64,000 nucleotides of DNA. Origin: Hofstenia miamia. Taxonomy: Eukaryota > Xenacoelomorpha > Acoela. Under the pieces are notes generated by a model. That model saw only the letters and a program-made list of their open reading frames with translations, ran no database searches and was not told where the DNA came from. The stretch lies in NCBI GenBank assembly GCA_004352715.1, contig SCFE01000019.1, positions 980,579-1,044,578 of the forward strand, read 5' to 3'. This document shows positions 10,061 through 21,300 of the stretch, one piece after another (position 1 is the stretch's first letter; every line of letters begins with the position of its first letter). Made by a program: the position numbers and the translations under genes.

Positions 10061-12124
10061 TAAAACAATTCAAACTTATCTAGCATAATTTTTTTTAAAA
10101 AATTTCTGTTGTCTCATTACTTTTCTGACACACCATATATTATGTTTGCTTTTGGGTTATTTAGTTGAACAACAAGAGTGCTTTAATGAAAAGCAATTAA
10201 CAGACTGCATGCTTTACTAGCCAAATCTTGGTGTGATGAGTTGAAGAAAGTGGATATAACTTAATAATTTGAGCAATAATAAGTATGGCATTAAGGCATC
10301 TGCTTGGTGTTGGTGCAATAATTTAATTATTTTTAAAACAAATCATAATGAATTATGTCCTATATTCTATTCCTATTATTCTTGATTCTTGAATCTTTTA
10401 AAGAAACTACAAATTTATGATTTTTACATGTGTATAAATTTTTACATGTGTTATAAATTCATACAATTAAGAATGAAATTCATTTATCAAAAATTATTGG
10501 GCAAGCACTGCTTGCCTTGCTTACAAGTACAAGCCACCTATGATATCTATATATATATATATATATATATATACAGTACCAAATATACAAATTTCCATGT
10601 CAATGCATGTTCACTATAAACTGCAATGATAACTCAAATATTTTGGTTGCATGTTGAATGTGATGTAAGAATCTATGAAATGAGTTAATGTCAGCACTTC
10701 ACATTATCTGCATTTGTTAGTTATTAAGTGTAACCTAGTGTGTATCAGTAGTCCACGCTGCTTAAGTTTGAAGAGTTGACTGCAATTAAAACCATTCTAT
10801 CCTTTGTCAATAATAATTTTAAAGAAATAACATTACTAGAATAAGTTTTGTTCAATTTGGTAAGTCATAAATAAAGAACTTTTTTAAGTTTGTTAAAGCA
10901 AATTTTATTGTATTGTTAATGAAATGAAAAGAGCTTCACAATACAAGTGATTAGTTCTAAATTTATTGTTTTCTTCTGATTTAATAAATCTATTTCAGTT
11001 AAAGATATTTAAGAATAACACTGTTAGGAGTTCACATCATTTCAAAGACACTGATCAAGTAATAAAGTTCAGTTCAACCATGAATTGATAAGACAAAATT
11101 TGTAAAAAGTTGTAAAACTAATATTTATTTTATCAATTGTCATGTATGATTCTATTTAATAATTTAACTATGCATGATCTATTGTCTTGACACTAGAAAA
11201 GTGACAATAATCAAAATGACCTTTAAGCATTATTTGTTTGCTTCATTATTCATTCAGCAAAAACACTAGAAGGTGCATATGCTTTCAATTATGTTGATAA
11301 TCTCATTGAATTTGCAATTTTAGAAATTTTCCTTCATTTTCATATTTTTTGCACTTTAAATATCAGATGTAAATTTATTCTCAAGGAGTAAACACTATTC
11401 TAGTGTGAAAGTTAAAAGCATTAGATCACTTTTGTCATAAAATACCTGGAAATTTTAGTAAGTAAAAAATGTATATAAGTATAGTCATAAAAATATATCA
11501 CAAAGAATAACTTTACACAGTTTGAATTTCATGAATAGAAAAGCTTTGATATATTTTATTAATTATATTTGCAATATCAATGCTTATTAATTCAGCTTCA
11601 TAAATGCATTGCACTTGTCCTCAGTGAATGACTTCAAACTTTAGAGACTACACATTTGAAAATGTATCTTATATGCATTAGGCTTGCTTGTAGCTTTTAG
11701 AATTTAAATGCTTAAAATCTAAAAAGCATAAGTGCCCTTAACAACATTAACTTGAAATAATTTTTTTGCTGATGAGGAATATTCTCTTACTGCTTTGCAA
11801 TATTTATCAGAATTGATGTAAGATGTGTCATGAGACATTAAAATTAACTAATTGGAAAATTGGGTTTTCCAGAGTAAATTGGCTTAGAATTGTTTTATAT
11901 AGAAATGTACAGCCACCTTTGATACCTGCAATATATGTTATTCAAAAAATGTGTTATGACTGTCAAAAGCATATCTTGTGTAGTCAATAATATATTTGTT
12001 ATCATGTTGTTTTAATTTACACCTTCAAAAAGCAAAATTATTTAGCTTAAGGTAATAATAAAAATCCCTTACATGTAAACAAGCACTTTCAATAATATAT
12101 TTGCAAATATTTATAGTTAGAAAA
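10061..12124. other. AT-rich intergenic sequence, nothing recognised
   Basis: Two kilobases with a (TA)n tract at 10548-10573 and short AT-rich open frames only. No recognisable gene or transposon. The 3' end of the CFAP119-like gene would lie at the right edge; no clear AATAAA on the minus strand was found close by. Confidence 0.5.
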
Positions 12125-12970
12125 TCATCGTTTTTTTGCTTTCTGACCTCCTTTGGTGTTAATAGATTCCTCAAATGATGTAAGTTTTTTATTTAAAACG
12201 TCATCTTTATTTTTAATGTTTTCCTCAATGCTAGCACAAACTGTTTTTAAGTGCTTTTCCATTTCAGATGTAATTAGTTCCTTTAACTGTTTCATAGCTT
12301 CTGTTTCTTCTTCCCTAGAACTTTCTTCTTCAGTATGTGCTATGGAAAAATCTCCTTCAGTTTTAGCTGATCCAGGGATTGACACATCTTCATTAATGTC
12401 GATTCTTGGAGTTGTTGGAGGAGGCACCCCTTTGTAATTTATTTGCAAGTCTAGCTGTAATTTAGGGGTAAATGCGAATTTATATAGCTTGAAATGCCTA
12501 AAATATGTATTTAGGGTATAATCCACAATTAGTTTTGCTTCTTCTGGTGAAAATATTTCAATTGCAAATGGTGGTCTTTTGACTGTGTAGCATAAAACAA
12601 GGTTTTTGAAATAATCAAATACTTGTTGAAAGTTTCCAAATGGTGTTTCAATAGTTGCAGAATGAACTTGCTTTATGATAGAAAAAAACGCCGAAATTTG
12701 CTCAAAATTAAACTTATTTCCAACTGCAAACATGATTGTATAGTAATATAAATCCAAAAGAATTAATTGACGTCTATCATTCTTGCTATCTTCCAGATTG
12801 AAAATTTCAGCCAGCACATGTTTTATTTTTTCTGGAGATTCAGCTGCATTTATTTTAGTAATGTCATTAACTGTTAAATCTTTCCAAACAGATACCTTTG
12901 CATTTAGAGAATATGGCAGGACTACATTAGATGCAATAATTTTATTTTTTGTATCCGAAACGTCCGACAT
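12125..12970 (-). CDS. CFAP119: CFAP119 (CCDC189)-like cilia and flagella associated protein
   Basis: A 281-residue ORF ending in TGA. The open frame extends upstream to 13018, but only from a GTG; the first ATG (12968-12970, context ACAATGT, protein start MSDVSDTKN) is the likely start. From memory of the family, the core matches CFAP119/CCDC189: WKDLTVNDI, then a segment around DLYYYTIMFA, SIIKQVH, ETPFGN, KRPPFAIEIFSPEEA, and NTYFRHFKLYKFAFTP (about residues 30-190). The C-terminal third is acidic then Lys-rich with a predicted coiled coil (EEESSREEETEAMKQLKELI onward) and ends in a basic tail. The family is linked to motile cilia and sperm flagella. The whole coding region is one exon, unusual for this family in vertebrates; it could be an ancestral intron loss or a retrogene. 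Divergently placed to NUP98. Confident in the family, less in the exact symbol. Confidence 0.8.
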   Translation of the reverse strand: MSDVSDTKNKIIASNVVLPYSLNAKVSVWKDLTVNDITKINAAESPEKIKHVLAEIFNLEDSKNDRRQLILLDLYYYTIMFAVGNKFNFEQISAFFSIIKQVHSATIETPFGNFQQVFDYFKNLVLCYTVKRPPFAIEIFSPEEAKLIVDYTLNTYFRHFKLYKFAFTPKLQLDLQINYKGVPPPTTPRIDINEDVSIPGSAKTEGDFSIAHTEEESSREEETEAMKQLKELITSEMEKHLKTVCASIEENIKNKDDVLNKKLTSFEESINTKGGQKAKKR

Positions 12971-13746
12971 TGTCTTTTGAAAGGAAAATTTGTTACCATA
13001 GTAACTGTATTTTAACACTTCTTAAATATTTCAATACTGATCAAAAAAATTTATTTGCAAGGATTCTTAAATAAAGTAAAAAATGAAGATAGTTACTGTA
13101 TTTTTTAGGAACTTGGCGGTATAGTGAATGGGCCCACTATTTGTTTATGAATGAAACTTTAGCATGCCGAATATAAGCATGTTAAAATTGAATACATTTG
13201 AAATAAATATAATTGTTTTAAATTTTTGCTTGACATTTGAAAAGACCAATTTTCTAATTTTTAGCTGTAGCACGAAGTGACTGTATTATAGAAAATTTTT
13301 TAACGTTAATATTATTTTAGTACTATTGTATTGTACAATAATAATAAACTTGGCATATTTAAATTACTTCAATTAAGATTAGTTTAGATTTGGTAACTCA
13401 AATAAATTATACGCTTTAGAACATTCGATTTTCAAGCAGACCTTACTGTTTTAAATGTATTGGAAATCTGGGGTGTGTGATATTTTATTGTTAAATTATA
13501 TATCATTGCTCAAAATCATTTAATTTTATAATTAAAAAATATATCTGTGATTAAATTGCAGTAGAATTTATTGAAAACTACTTAGATTAAGTCTATGGCT
13601 GCAAAATTCTTAGTTGATTTAAATTTTTGCTCTTTTTTGCCTGGAAATAACATGGTTCGTTCTAACATGCTTAGTTATTGTATTTGGTAATTTTGTAAAC
13701 AACCAAATTGATACCTAACAGCACGCGGTAGCACATACTACTGTAA
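12971..13746. promoter_or_regulatory. Divergent intergenic region, probable bidirectional promoter
   Basis: About 0.78 kb separates the two ATGs of the divergent CFAP119-like gene (minus) and the proposed first NUP98 exon (plus). No transposon ends or convincing TATA element were recognised. A shared promoter is inferred from the head-to-head layout only. Confidence 0.35.
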
Positions 13747-13759
13747 ATGTTTGGCTCAA
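13747..13759 (+). CDS. NUP98: NUP98 exon 1 (candidate 13-bp start exon)
   Basis: ATGTTTGGCTCA plus one base, followed by a strong donor GTATGT. It encodes MFGS and leaves a phase-1 base (A) that joins the acceptor at 18093 to give Asn-Thr-Ala-Phe-Gly. Metazoan Nup98 proteins commonly begin MF(N/G) followed by FG repeats. The 4.3-kb intron, the T at position -3 and the 723-N gap inside the intron leave other starts possible, including one hidden in the gap. Confidence 0.45.
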
Positions 13760-13917
13760 GTATGTTGTCAATTTGTATGCTATTATATGTATGATGAAGT
13801 TACATTTATAAGAAATTTAACTTAACTCTACGAAATCTTAATTAAAGACCAAAAGCAAACACGAATGGAATGAAAATATCTTCGAAGGGATTAACTTTTT
13901 ATGCTATCCTCTTTCGT

Positions 13918-13948
<31 letters not shown>

Positions 13949-15302
13949 GGGATAGCAACCGCTGGTCCGAATAATAATTTTCGTCGACCGCTGTGGACTT
14001 TCCCCTTTTTCGCTTCTGAAATTCGCAAATTTTGAGTTATGTGGACTTTGACTATACAGTGATAATTGTATTCATGTTAAGCAGATCTATGCGAAGTTTA
14101 AGGCTTTTAGCCACAACAGCGGATTTTCTGTGTGCAATTTTAGGAATTTCTACTGTGAAGTGCTACATGACCCGCTATTCCCATGGGATTTAGTAGTTTC
14201 AATGCCCAGGAAATTAAAATTTCGACACATTTGGTACCAAAATGGGACTTGGACCCTAAAAGAAGAACGCGGGACCTCAGATTCCAAAAAAATCTTCATA
14301 ATTTTTTCAAAATTCCGTTTCGAAACGAAAGGTATCCCATGGGATCACAGGTAAACATGATTGGATAAGAATATTTACTGGGATATGTCTTTTTATGCAT
14401 GTGGGACCAATAATTTACATGAAACTTGGTCGTGGAACAATAATGTATGGTCCTTTCAGACCTTTTGTGCAGAGCGGTCATTATCAAAATTTGGCTGTAC
14501 ACAGCGGTCAAATGAAGACCCAGTTTTGTCCACAGTGGTCAGTATAACTATATATATATATATATANNNNNNNNNNNNNNNNNNNNNNNNNNNNNNNNNN
14601 NNNNNNNNNNNNNNNNNNNNNNNNNNNNNNNNNNNNNNNNNNNNNNNNNNNNNNNNNNNNNNNNNNNNNNNNNNNNNNNNNNNNNNNNNNNNNNNNNNNN
14701 NNNNNNNNNNNNNNNNNNNNNNNNNNNNNNNNNNNNNNNNNNNNNNNNNNNNNNNNNNNNNNNNNNNNNNNNNNNNNNNNNNNNNNNNNNNNNNNNNNNN
14801 NNNNNNNNNNNNNNNNNNNNNNNNNNNNNNNNNNNNNNNNNNNNNNNNNNNNNNNNNNNNNNNNNNNNNNNNNNNNNNNNNNNNNNNNNNNNNNNNNNNN
14901 NNNNNNNNNNNNNNNNNNNNNNNNNNNNNNNNNNNNNNNNNNNNNNNNNNNNNNNNNNNNNNNNNNNNNNNNNNNNNNNNNNNNNNNNNNNNNNNNNNNN
15001 NNNNNNNNNNNNNNNNNNNNNNNNNNNNNNNNNNNNNNNNNNNNNNNNNNNNNNNNNNNNNNNNNNNNNNNNNNNNNNNNNNNNNNNNNNNNNNNNNNNN
15101 NNNNNNNNNNNNNNNNNNNNNNNNNNNNNNNNNNNNNNNNNNNNNNNNNNNNNNNNNNNNNNNNNNNNNNNNNNNNNNNNNNNNNNNNNNNNNNNNNNNN
15201 NNNNNNNNNNNNNNNNNNNNNNNNNNNNNNNNNNNNNNNNNNNNNNNNNNNNNNNNNNNNNNNNNNNNNNNNNNNNNNNNNNNNNNNNNAGCGCCCGTAT
15301 AA

Positions 15303-15342
<40 letters not shown>

Positions 15343-18300
15343 CTAGCGTGATTAAACAGGCTCTTAAATAATTTTGGAAACCGTAATAAGATGCTGAAAT
15401 TGAATTGGGAGGGTTTATCTTTAAATCGACTTATTTGAAATGAACTAATAGTGCATGACGTGAAGGAGCCAAGGTGCAATTACGATTTTTTCCTCCCGTG
15501 AACGGCGTTTAATCCTAAATTGTTTGCGTTTATTGTTGTAACTTGTTGTTATTCTGCAAAATTTGTTGAAAAGAACAAAACGTATTTCGGCTGAACGTGA
15601 AGGGATTACAAGAAACCAAGACAGTTAAAAAATTCAATTTGTTTATGGGCAGCGTTTACATAGTTGACCAGTTTTTGAAGCCATATGATTTCAACAGTCA
15701 GAGCCGTGTCTGGTTCAAAAACCTTGTGTTTATCTAGTTGTTTCTAAACAACTTTTTACATTATAAAAATATTGTGAACACAAAAATTACATACTTGCAA
15801 TCTAAATTTACTAATATAAATATAGATATCTTATGACTGAATATGTCCGTTCCTGGGACTGGAACTGGTGCAGTAGAACTGGGAAAACAAAAAAAAGCGA
15901 CGATAGCAGCACAAGGCGTGGATCAAGTTGATTTGTGTTATTCCGCGGGTCTCTAACACTCATATAAAACATGCATTTGCTTAAACCGCAAACTTTTAAA
16001 TGAATTTTGGCTTTCGTTTCTATATATATATATTCCATTTTAATATTTAAATATACTTTAATTTAAAAAATACGTGTTTAAATTTAAATTTACTCCAACA
16101 ATTGCAATAGGTGCGTATTTCTTACTAAACTAATAATGTAGCATCGCTGGTAGTTGTTACTATTTATCGGCCAGACCTCGCGCTTTTCTTGTTAGTGACT
16201 GGTAGTTGTAATATTTGTAAATATTGTAAATAACCTTGTATATAATGACCAAAGCATTTTGTAAAGAGAAGTAATTTGAACTGTATTCTCTTTGTGTTTG
16301 CTAGAATCACACCCCAGTGATTCTACAATAATGCGTCTATTAATATCAAACACAATTTTTCTGCATTAAAATAGATAAATTAAGGACTTTGTCGTATACT
16401 TTATTCAGCATAGTTCTATTAATATATAAATTAAAGGGATTTAAATAGTGTGGAGTGAATGCATAGTACTTTAAAAATATTTTTCAACTCTTTTTTAAAT
16501 TTACTTTTGCTAATTTTATTTCATTCCAATTCAACAAAATTTGAAAACACAAAAATTATCGTGCATTCGAATTTGTTTTTTTATGTACATTCATACACAC
16601 AACAATTTTTTAAATAAGTGTACATGCTTTGGCGTCATTTAATTATGGATTCTACTTATAATAAAACCAAGTGGAAATAATGATAAGTTTGTAATTTTTG
16701 CTAAGCACACGAATAATATTGAGAATTAAGTGCACTCATTGCAGTAAGCTATTTTTGAAATTTTACCCAAAATATTAGTGGCTTTAAATATATTGACTCT
16801 CGGATGTCGCGTATAAAGTATCTCTTGCCCCTTCTGGTAGAAAATTTTGGCTTTGCCACTAGCTTTTCCCCTGCTTTATTTAACATTTCAAGTTAATTAA
16901 TGCTAGTAATTTGTTTTAAATTTAACCATACAGTGTAAAAATTTTTATTTTATGAGAAATAAAATTTTGAAAAATTTTAAAAATTGTGGAAATACACTTT
17001 TTAAATACATTTCAGTTTCGAGTGGAAGGGATTAAAGGCTTTCTCTGATACAGCGTTTTAAGCAAGTACTTTCGAAAATTTTGTTTGCTCAAGCTTCACA
17101 AAAATTGGTTAAATAAGCTTGTCATAATAATTTTAACATGTTATACTGGGTTTTTCAAAACTCTTTATGATTACTTTAGCAATGCGGCTATACATATTTT
17201 ACCAATATTTCACAAGTTGAATAATTTTGCAAACTCTGCAATAATAATACAAAAGTATCTATACTCACCCATATGCATAGGATTACCACAAAAATTGTTT
17301 TTAAATACACATTAAAAAGATGTTCCCACAAATTTATTGAAATACCCAGCAACGTTCAAAACTCTACTATTGAACGTATGTGCTATAAAAACGTTTTGCG
17401 TAATAATAATTGTTAAAATATTATAGAAGCTCGTGATAAAATGTAAATCTTCAATATGTGGGACATCGGTTTATTGTGGATTTAAATGATTATTTTAAAA
17501 TTGACATGAAATTTGCACTCATAGTAATTGAAATAACGTTCGAGTGTTGTACAAAATAATAGGAAAAACTTTGAAAAAATTAACTTGTGGCAATTACAGC
17601 CTCAATTCTCCGATTCATATAATTTCGAATTGTTTCCAATTGAATTTTAGCTCATTCTTTAATGACTCCCTCATTCTCTAAAATTAAATAATCAGTAATT
17701 TTGAGTAAGTGGATTGGAATAGTTATATGAGATATTCCGTTTCGTTAGTGTTCCTCAACTTTAGCTCTATGAATTTTGGCATCATACTAGGTCCTGCCAT
17801 ATGAGGGCTTCTCAGAGGTCTATCATTTCTCTGAGGGGATAGGTTATTTTTTAAGCAGTAACTTGCAGTCAAATAGCAACAATAACAACATGTTCAATTC
17901 TGATTCCAAAATTATTTGAATGTTTTATTCAAACCCCTGTAGTTGAGAAAGGATAGTGTTCCCAAAAGAATGAAAACTATCATTTAAAAAAATTTTTCTT
18001 CAAATTTAGGTTAGCAGGCTAAGGATTTTTCACAGAAATTCTTACGCAATACATATCAATTTTGTTTCGTATACATTTAATTTTGTGTTTAGATACAGCA
18101 TTTGGTAGTAATTCAGGGGGATTATTTTCAGGATCAAATAGTAAGCAATTTTATCATTGAAATATATTTTTGTCTTATTAGCTTTCGGTCAAAATAAGCC
18201 AGTTGCATTTTCTGCTCCATTCTCAAATACATTTGGAGCCAATAAACCTGCAACTACTACTGGGAGTTCAACTGGTTTGTTTGGTGCTTCTAATTCTACC

Positions 18301-21300
18301 AGTAATGTATTTGGAACAAACACACAAGGTACGTGAACTGATTCATTATAATTTCTAATGTTTACTGTTTAGGATTTAGTGGCTTTGGCAGCAATAATGC
18401 ATTTGGAGCTCAACCAACAAGTAAAAAGCTTCAAATTATTTAAAATGCGTATTAATTATTTTAGATACAGGCAATAACCTTTTTGGCCAAGCTAAAACTG
18501 CTGGATTCGGGACGTCGAACGTTTTTGGAAGTAAGTTGATATCCAATCTATTAATCTTTAACGTTACTTTGTCCATTATAATTCTTTACCATAATCATTT
18601 CTAAATGGTAGCCGTAATTCATTAGAATAGATTTCAAAGTTATTTTAATATTTTCTTATATATAGCAACAATTTGGGGTTACTAGTGGTGTTAAGCCAAT
18701 TGTTACTAGGAGATTCGATTATAATAGTGAATGGTCTTCAAAATATTAAACACAAAATTTGTTCGAGTAGGATAGGAAAACGTTTAAGTAATTATTTGAA
18801 AGACTATTTACTCTGTAGTTTCTTACAATATTAATAGCATTCTTGCCTTTTTAATTTTAGGTGGATTTGGGGCGGCAGCTACATCTATTCCCAATGGTAC
18901 AACAGTTAAATTTGTTCCAGTCTCAGGTACCGATACTATGATGAAAAACAACATCAGTAGCAATGTCGTTACTAAACATCAATGCATAACAGTAATGAAA
19001 GAATATGAAGCGAAATCCCTTGAGGTATTTTTTTCTTATCTAGAATTTTCCGCATTTCTTTTCCTCTGAATTGCCTTTCGAAATTCAAATGCTCATTCAA
19101 GAAATTAAAAATTCCTCCATTCAATATAGTGTTTTATTTTTTCAATTCTATAGGTGAATTTATATTTGGCAAAGCAGTTTTTAATTCGTTTATTTTCGGA
19201 TTTTTTATCGTATAACGAGTATCAAGCGATCAGGCAATTTTACTGATTATATGTGGTATAGCATGGTTTGTTGACTATTAGTAAATTGAACCTCAATTTT
19301 CACACATACACCTATAGGTACTACTCAAAACGCAGTTAGGCGAGGACTTGCCTTTTAGATGTACGCAGTGAAAGCCGTTGGTATATTCAGGGTGATTGGA
19401 AAGTAACGCCCGACTTTTAATTTCATATCAAGTGGTTAAATGTATTAAACAATAACAAATGATCAACACAAATATTCAAATTGCTGACCGTCGGCAGCCA
19501 AGCATTGTCGCAAACGATCAGTCACTGAGCGGCACACTGTTTTACAAAGGTTGACATCGATTGCCGAAATCTCCGTCGTGATAGCGTCCTTCAGCTCCTC
19601 AATGCTTCTCGGATTCCTCCCGTATACACGGTCCTTCATAACGCCCCACAGAAAGAAGTCGCATGGGCTAAGATCGGGGGATCTTGGCGGCCATTCGATG
19701 GGACCACGACGACCAATCCATCTTCCACCAAAGTTTTCGTCCAGCCATTCTCGCACCACTGCGCCATCTTGTTGAAAAACTGCTTCCTGGTGCCGCCGCA
19801 CACAGGGCCAAAATTTTTCTTTCAACATCGTCAAGTAAGACTGAGAAGACACAGAAGTGTCGAAAAAGAAAGGTCCAATGATCCCTGATGAAGTTTGAAT
19901 TCAGACGACATCAAGTGAAAAGTTAGCGTTCAAAAAGCTCTTGAATTTCTAAAAATTAGAATCGGGCGTTACCAATCACCCTGTAATTTATAGAGACATT
20001 GTCGTACATCAATGAAATTAGCTGAGATCTTTTTTAACACATGTTTTTAGAAAATATCGTGGTTATAGCCAGTGCCGTATTACCGCATGCGCCAACTGGG
20101 GCATGGCCCAGTGCCCCGCACGTAGGTGATAAAAATTAGCTAAAAACATTTTCTTGCAGATGCTAGAATTTAACTACAACTTTATAATAAAGTTTTCACC
20201 GAGAATTATTCCTTGAGAATTATTTAAAAAACCAATGTACATATATGTGTATGTAAAACTCATTTAAATTATCAACATATATGAAGGTTAAGCCATAGGA
20301 CTTGGTTTTTTGATAAATGAAGAGAAATTTTTTTTGGCTAAAACCGCATACATGCTTTACTAAGAGTTGTAGCTGTAATAATATTATTTGAACAAAGTGG
20401 ACTATTTTTTAGATTTGAAAATGAAATAAGCACCATTAAATCAAAAGTAAACCTTTCATGGATATATTGAACGTTTACATTTATATCAATGGGAAATATT
20501 AGAAACCAGTGTTTCATATGTATCTTCTACAATATATTCAATTGTACAGCATTAGAAGTGAGACCAGCGAAAATCTATACTATTAGCGCAGATTCAAACC
20601 AAGATATCCCTTTGTGATTAATTAACCTTTGTTTTGTACTATATAAAAACCAGTTGGGAACCGGTTATAAAATTTTTTTAAAGTTTATTGAAACTTTTTT
20701 GTTATGATAGGGCAACACAAACTGATGTTAGAATCCTTAGACCAAACAGGATTACAATTGCTGGCAGCAGAGTATAATACTATAGATATGCCAAAAATAT
20801 GTCATGAAAGTACTGTGGTGTTCAAACGAGAATTAAAAAACAGAATTGTAGTTAAAGGAGCTGTTTAAAAGCCGTGATCAATTATTTGCAACTGCACATT
20901 ACATGAGAAATATGATCAGCATTTGCAAAAATAAAAATTAAAAATTCACCGGAAATGAATCATCTTCACTGTAGTATACATGAAAATTTTGAAGCTGCAT
21001 TTCCTTATATTCCTTACTTGTTCAATTTATTGCAACAAGCTGTTCTTTTCAATCAACACATTGATTCTACAACGTGCGATTTTGTACGACAGCTAATCTG
21101 CTTAATTAATTCAACAAGAACAAATTTTAAGATTGACAAGCATGTCAAGATACTAGCAAATCACCATAGCTATTCGCTCGATAAAAAATCAAAAACTTTC
21201 TGATATAGAAAATGAGAATGGTCATGTATTTTCAGAAAAAGAGCAAGTGAGAGTGGGAGGTATTATTGGATTTTATAATTGCTAACGGGCGAAAATACCA

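Noticed and set aside
12153-12437. Plus-strand open frame opposite CFAP119
   Set aside because: Shadow of the minus-strand coding frame.
13016-13018. Upstream GTG as start of the CFAP119-like protein
   Set aside because: Not an ATG; the ATG at 12968-12970 has a better context.
19880-19925. CTGATGA followed by GAAA as a second hammerhead
   Set aside because: No helix II can form between the two boxes.
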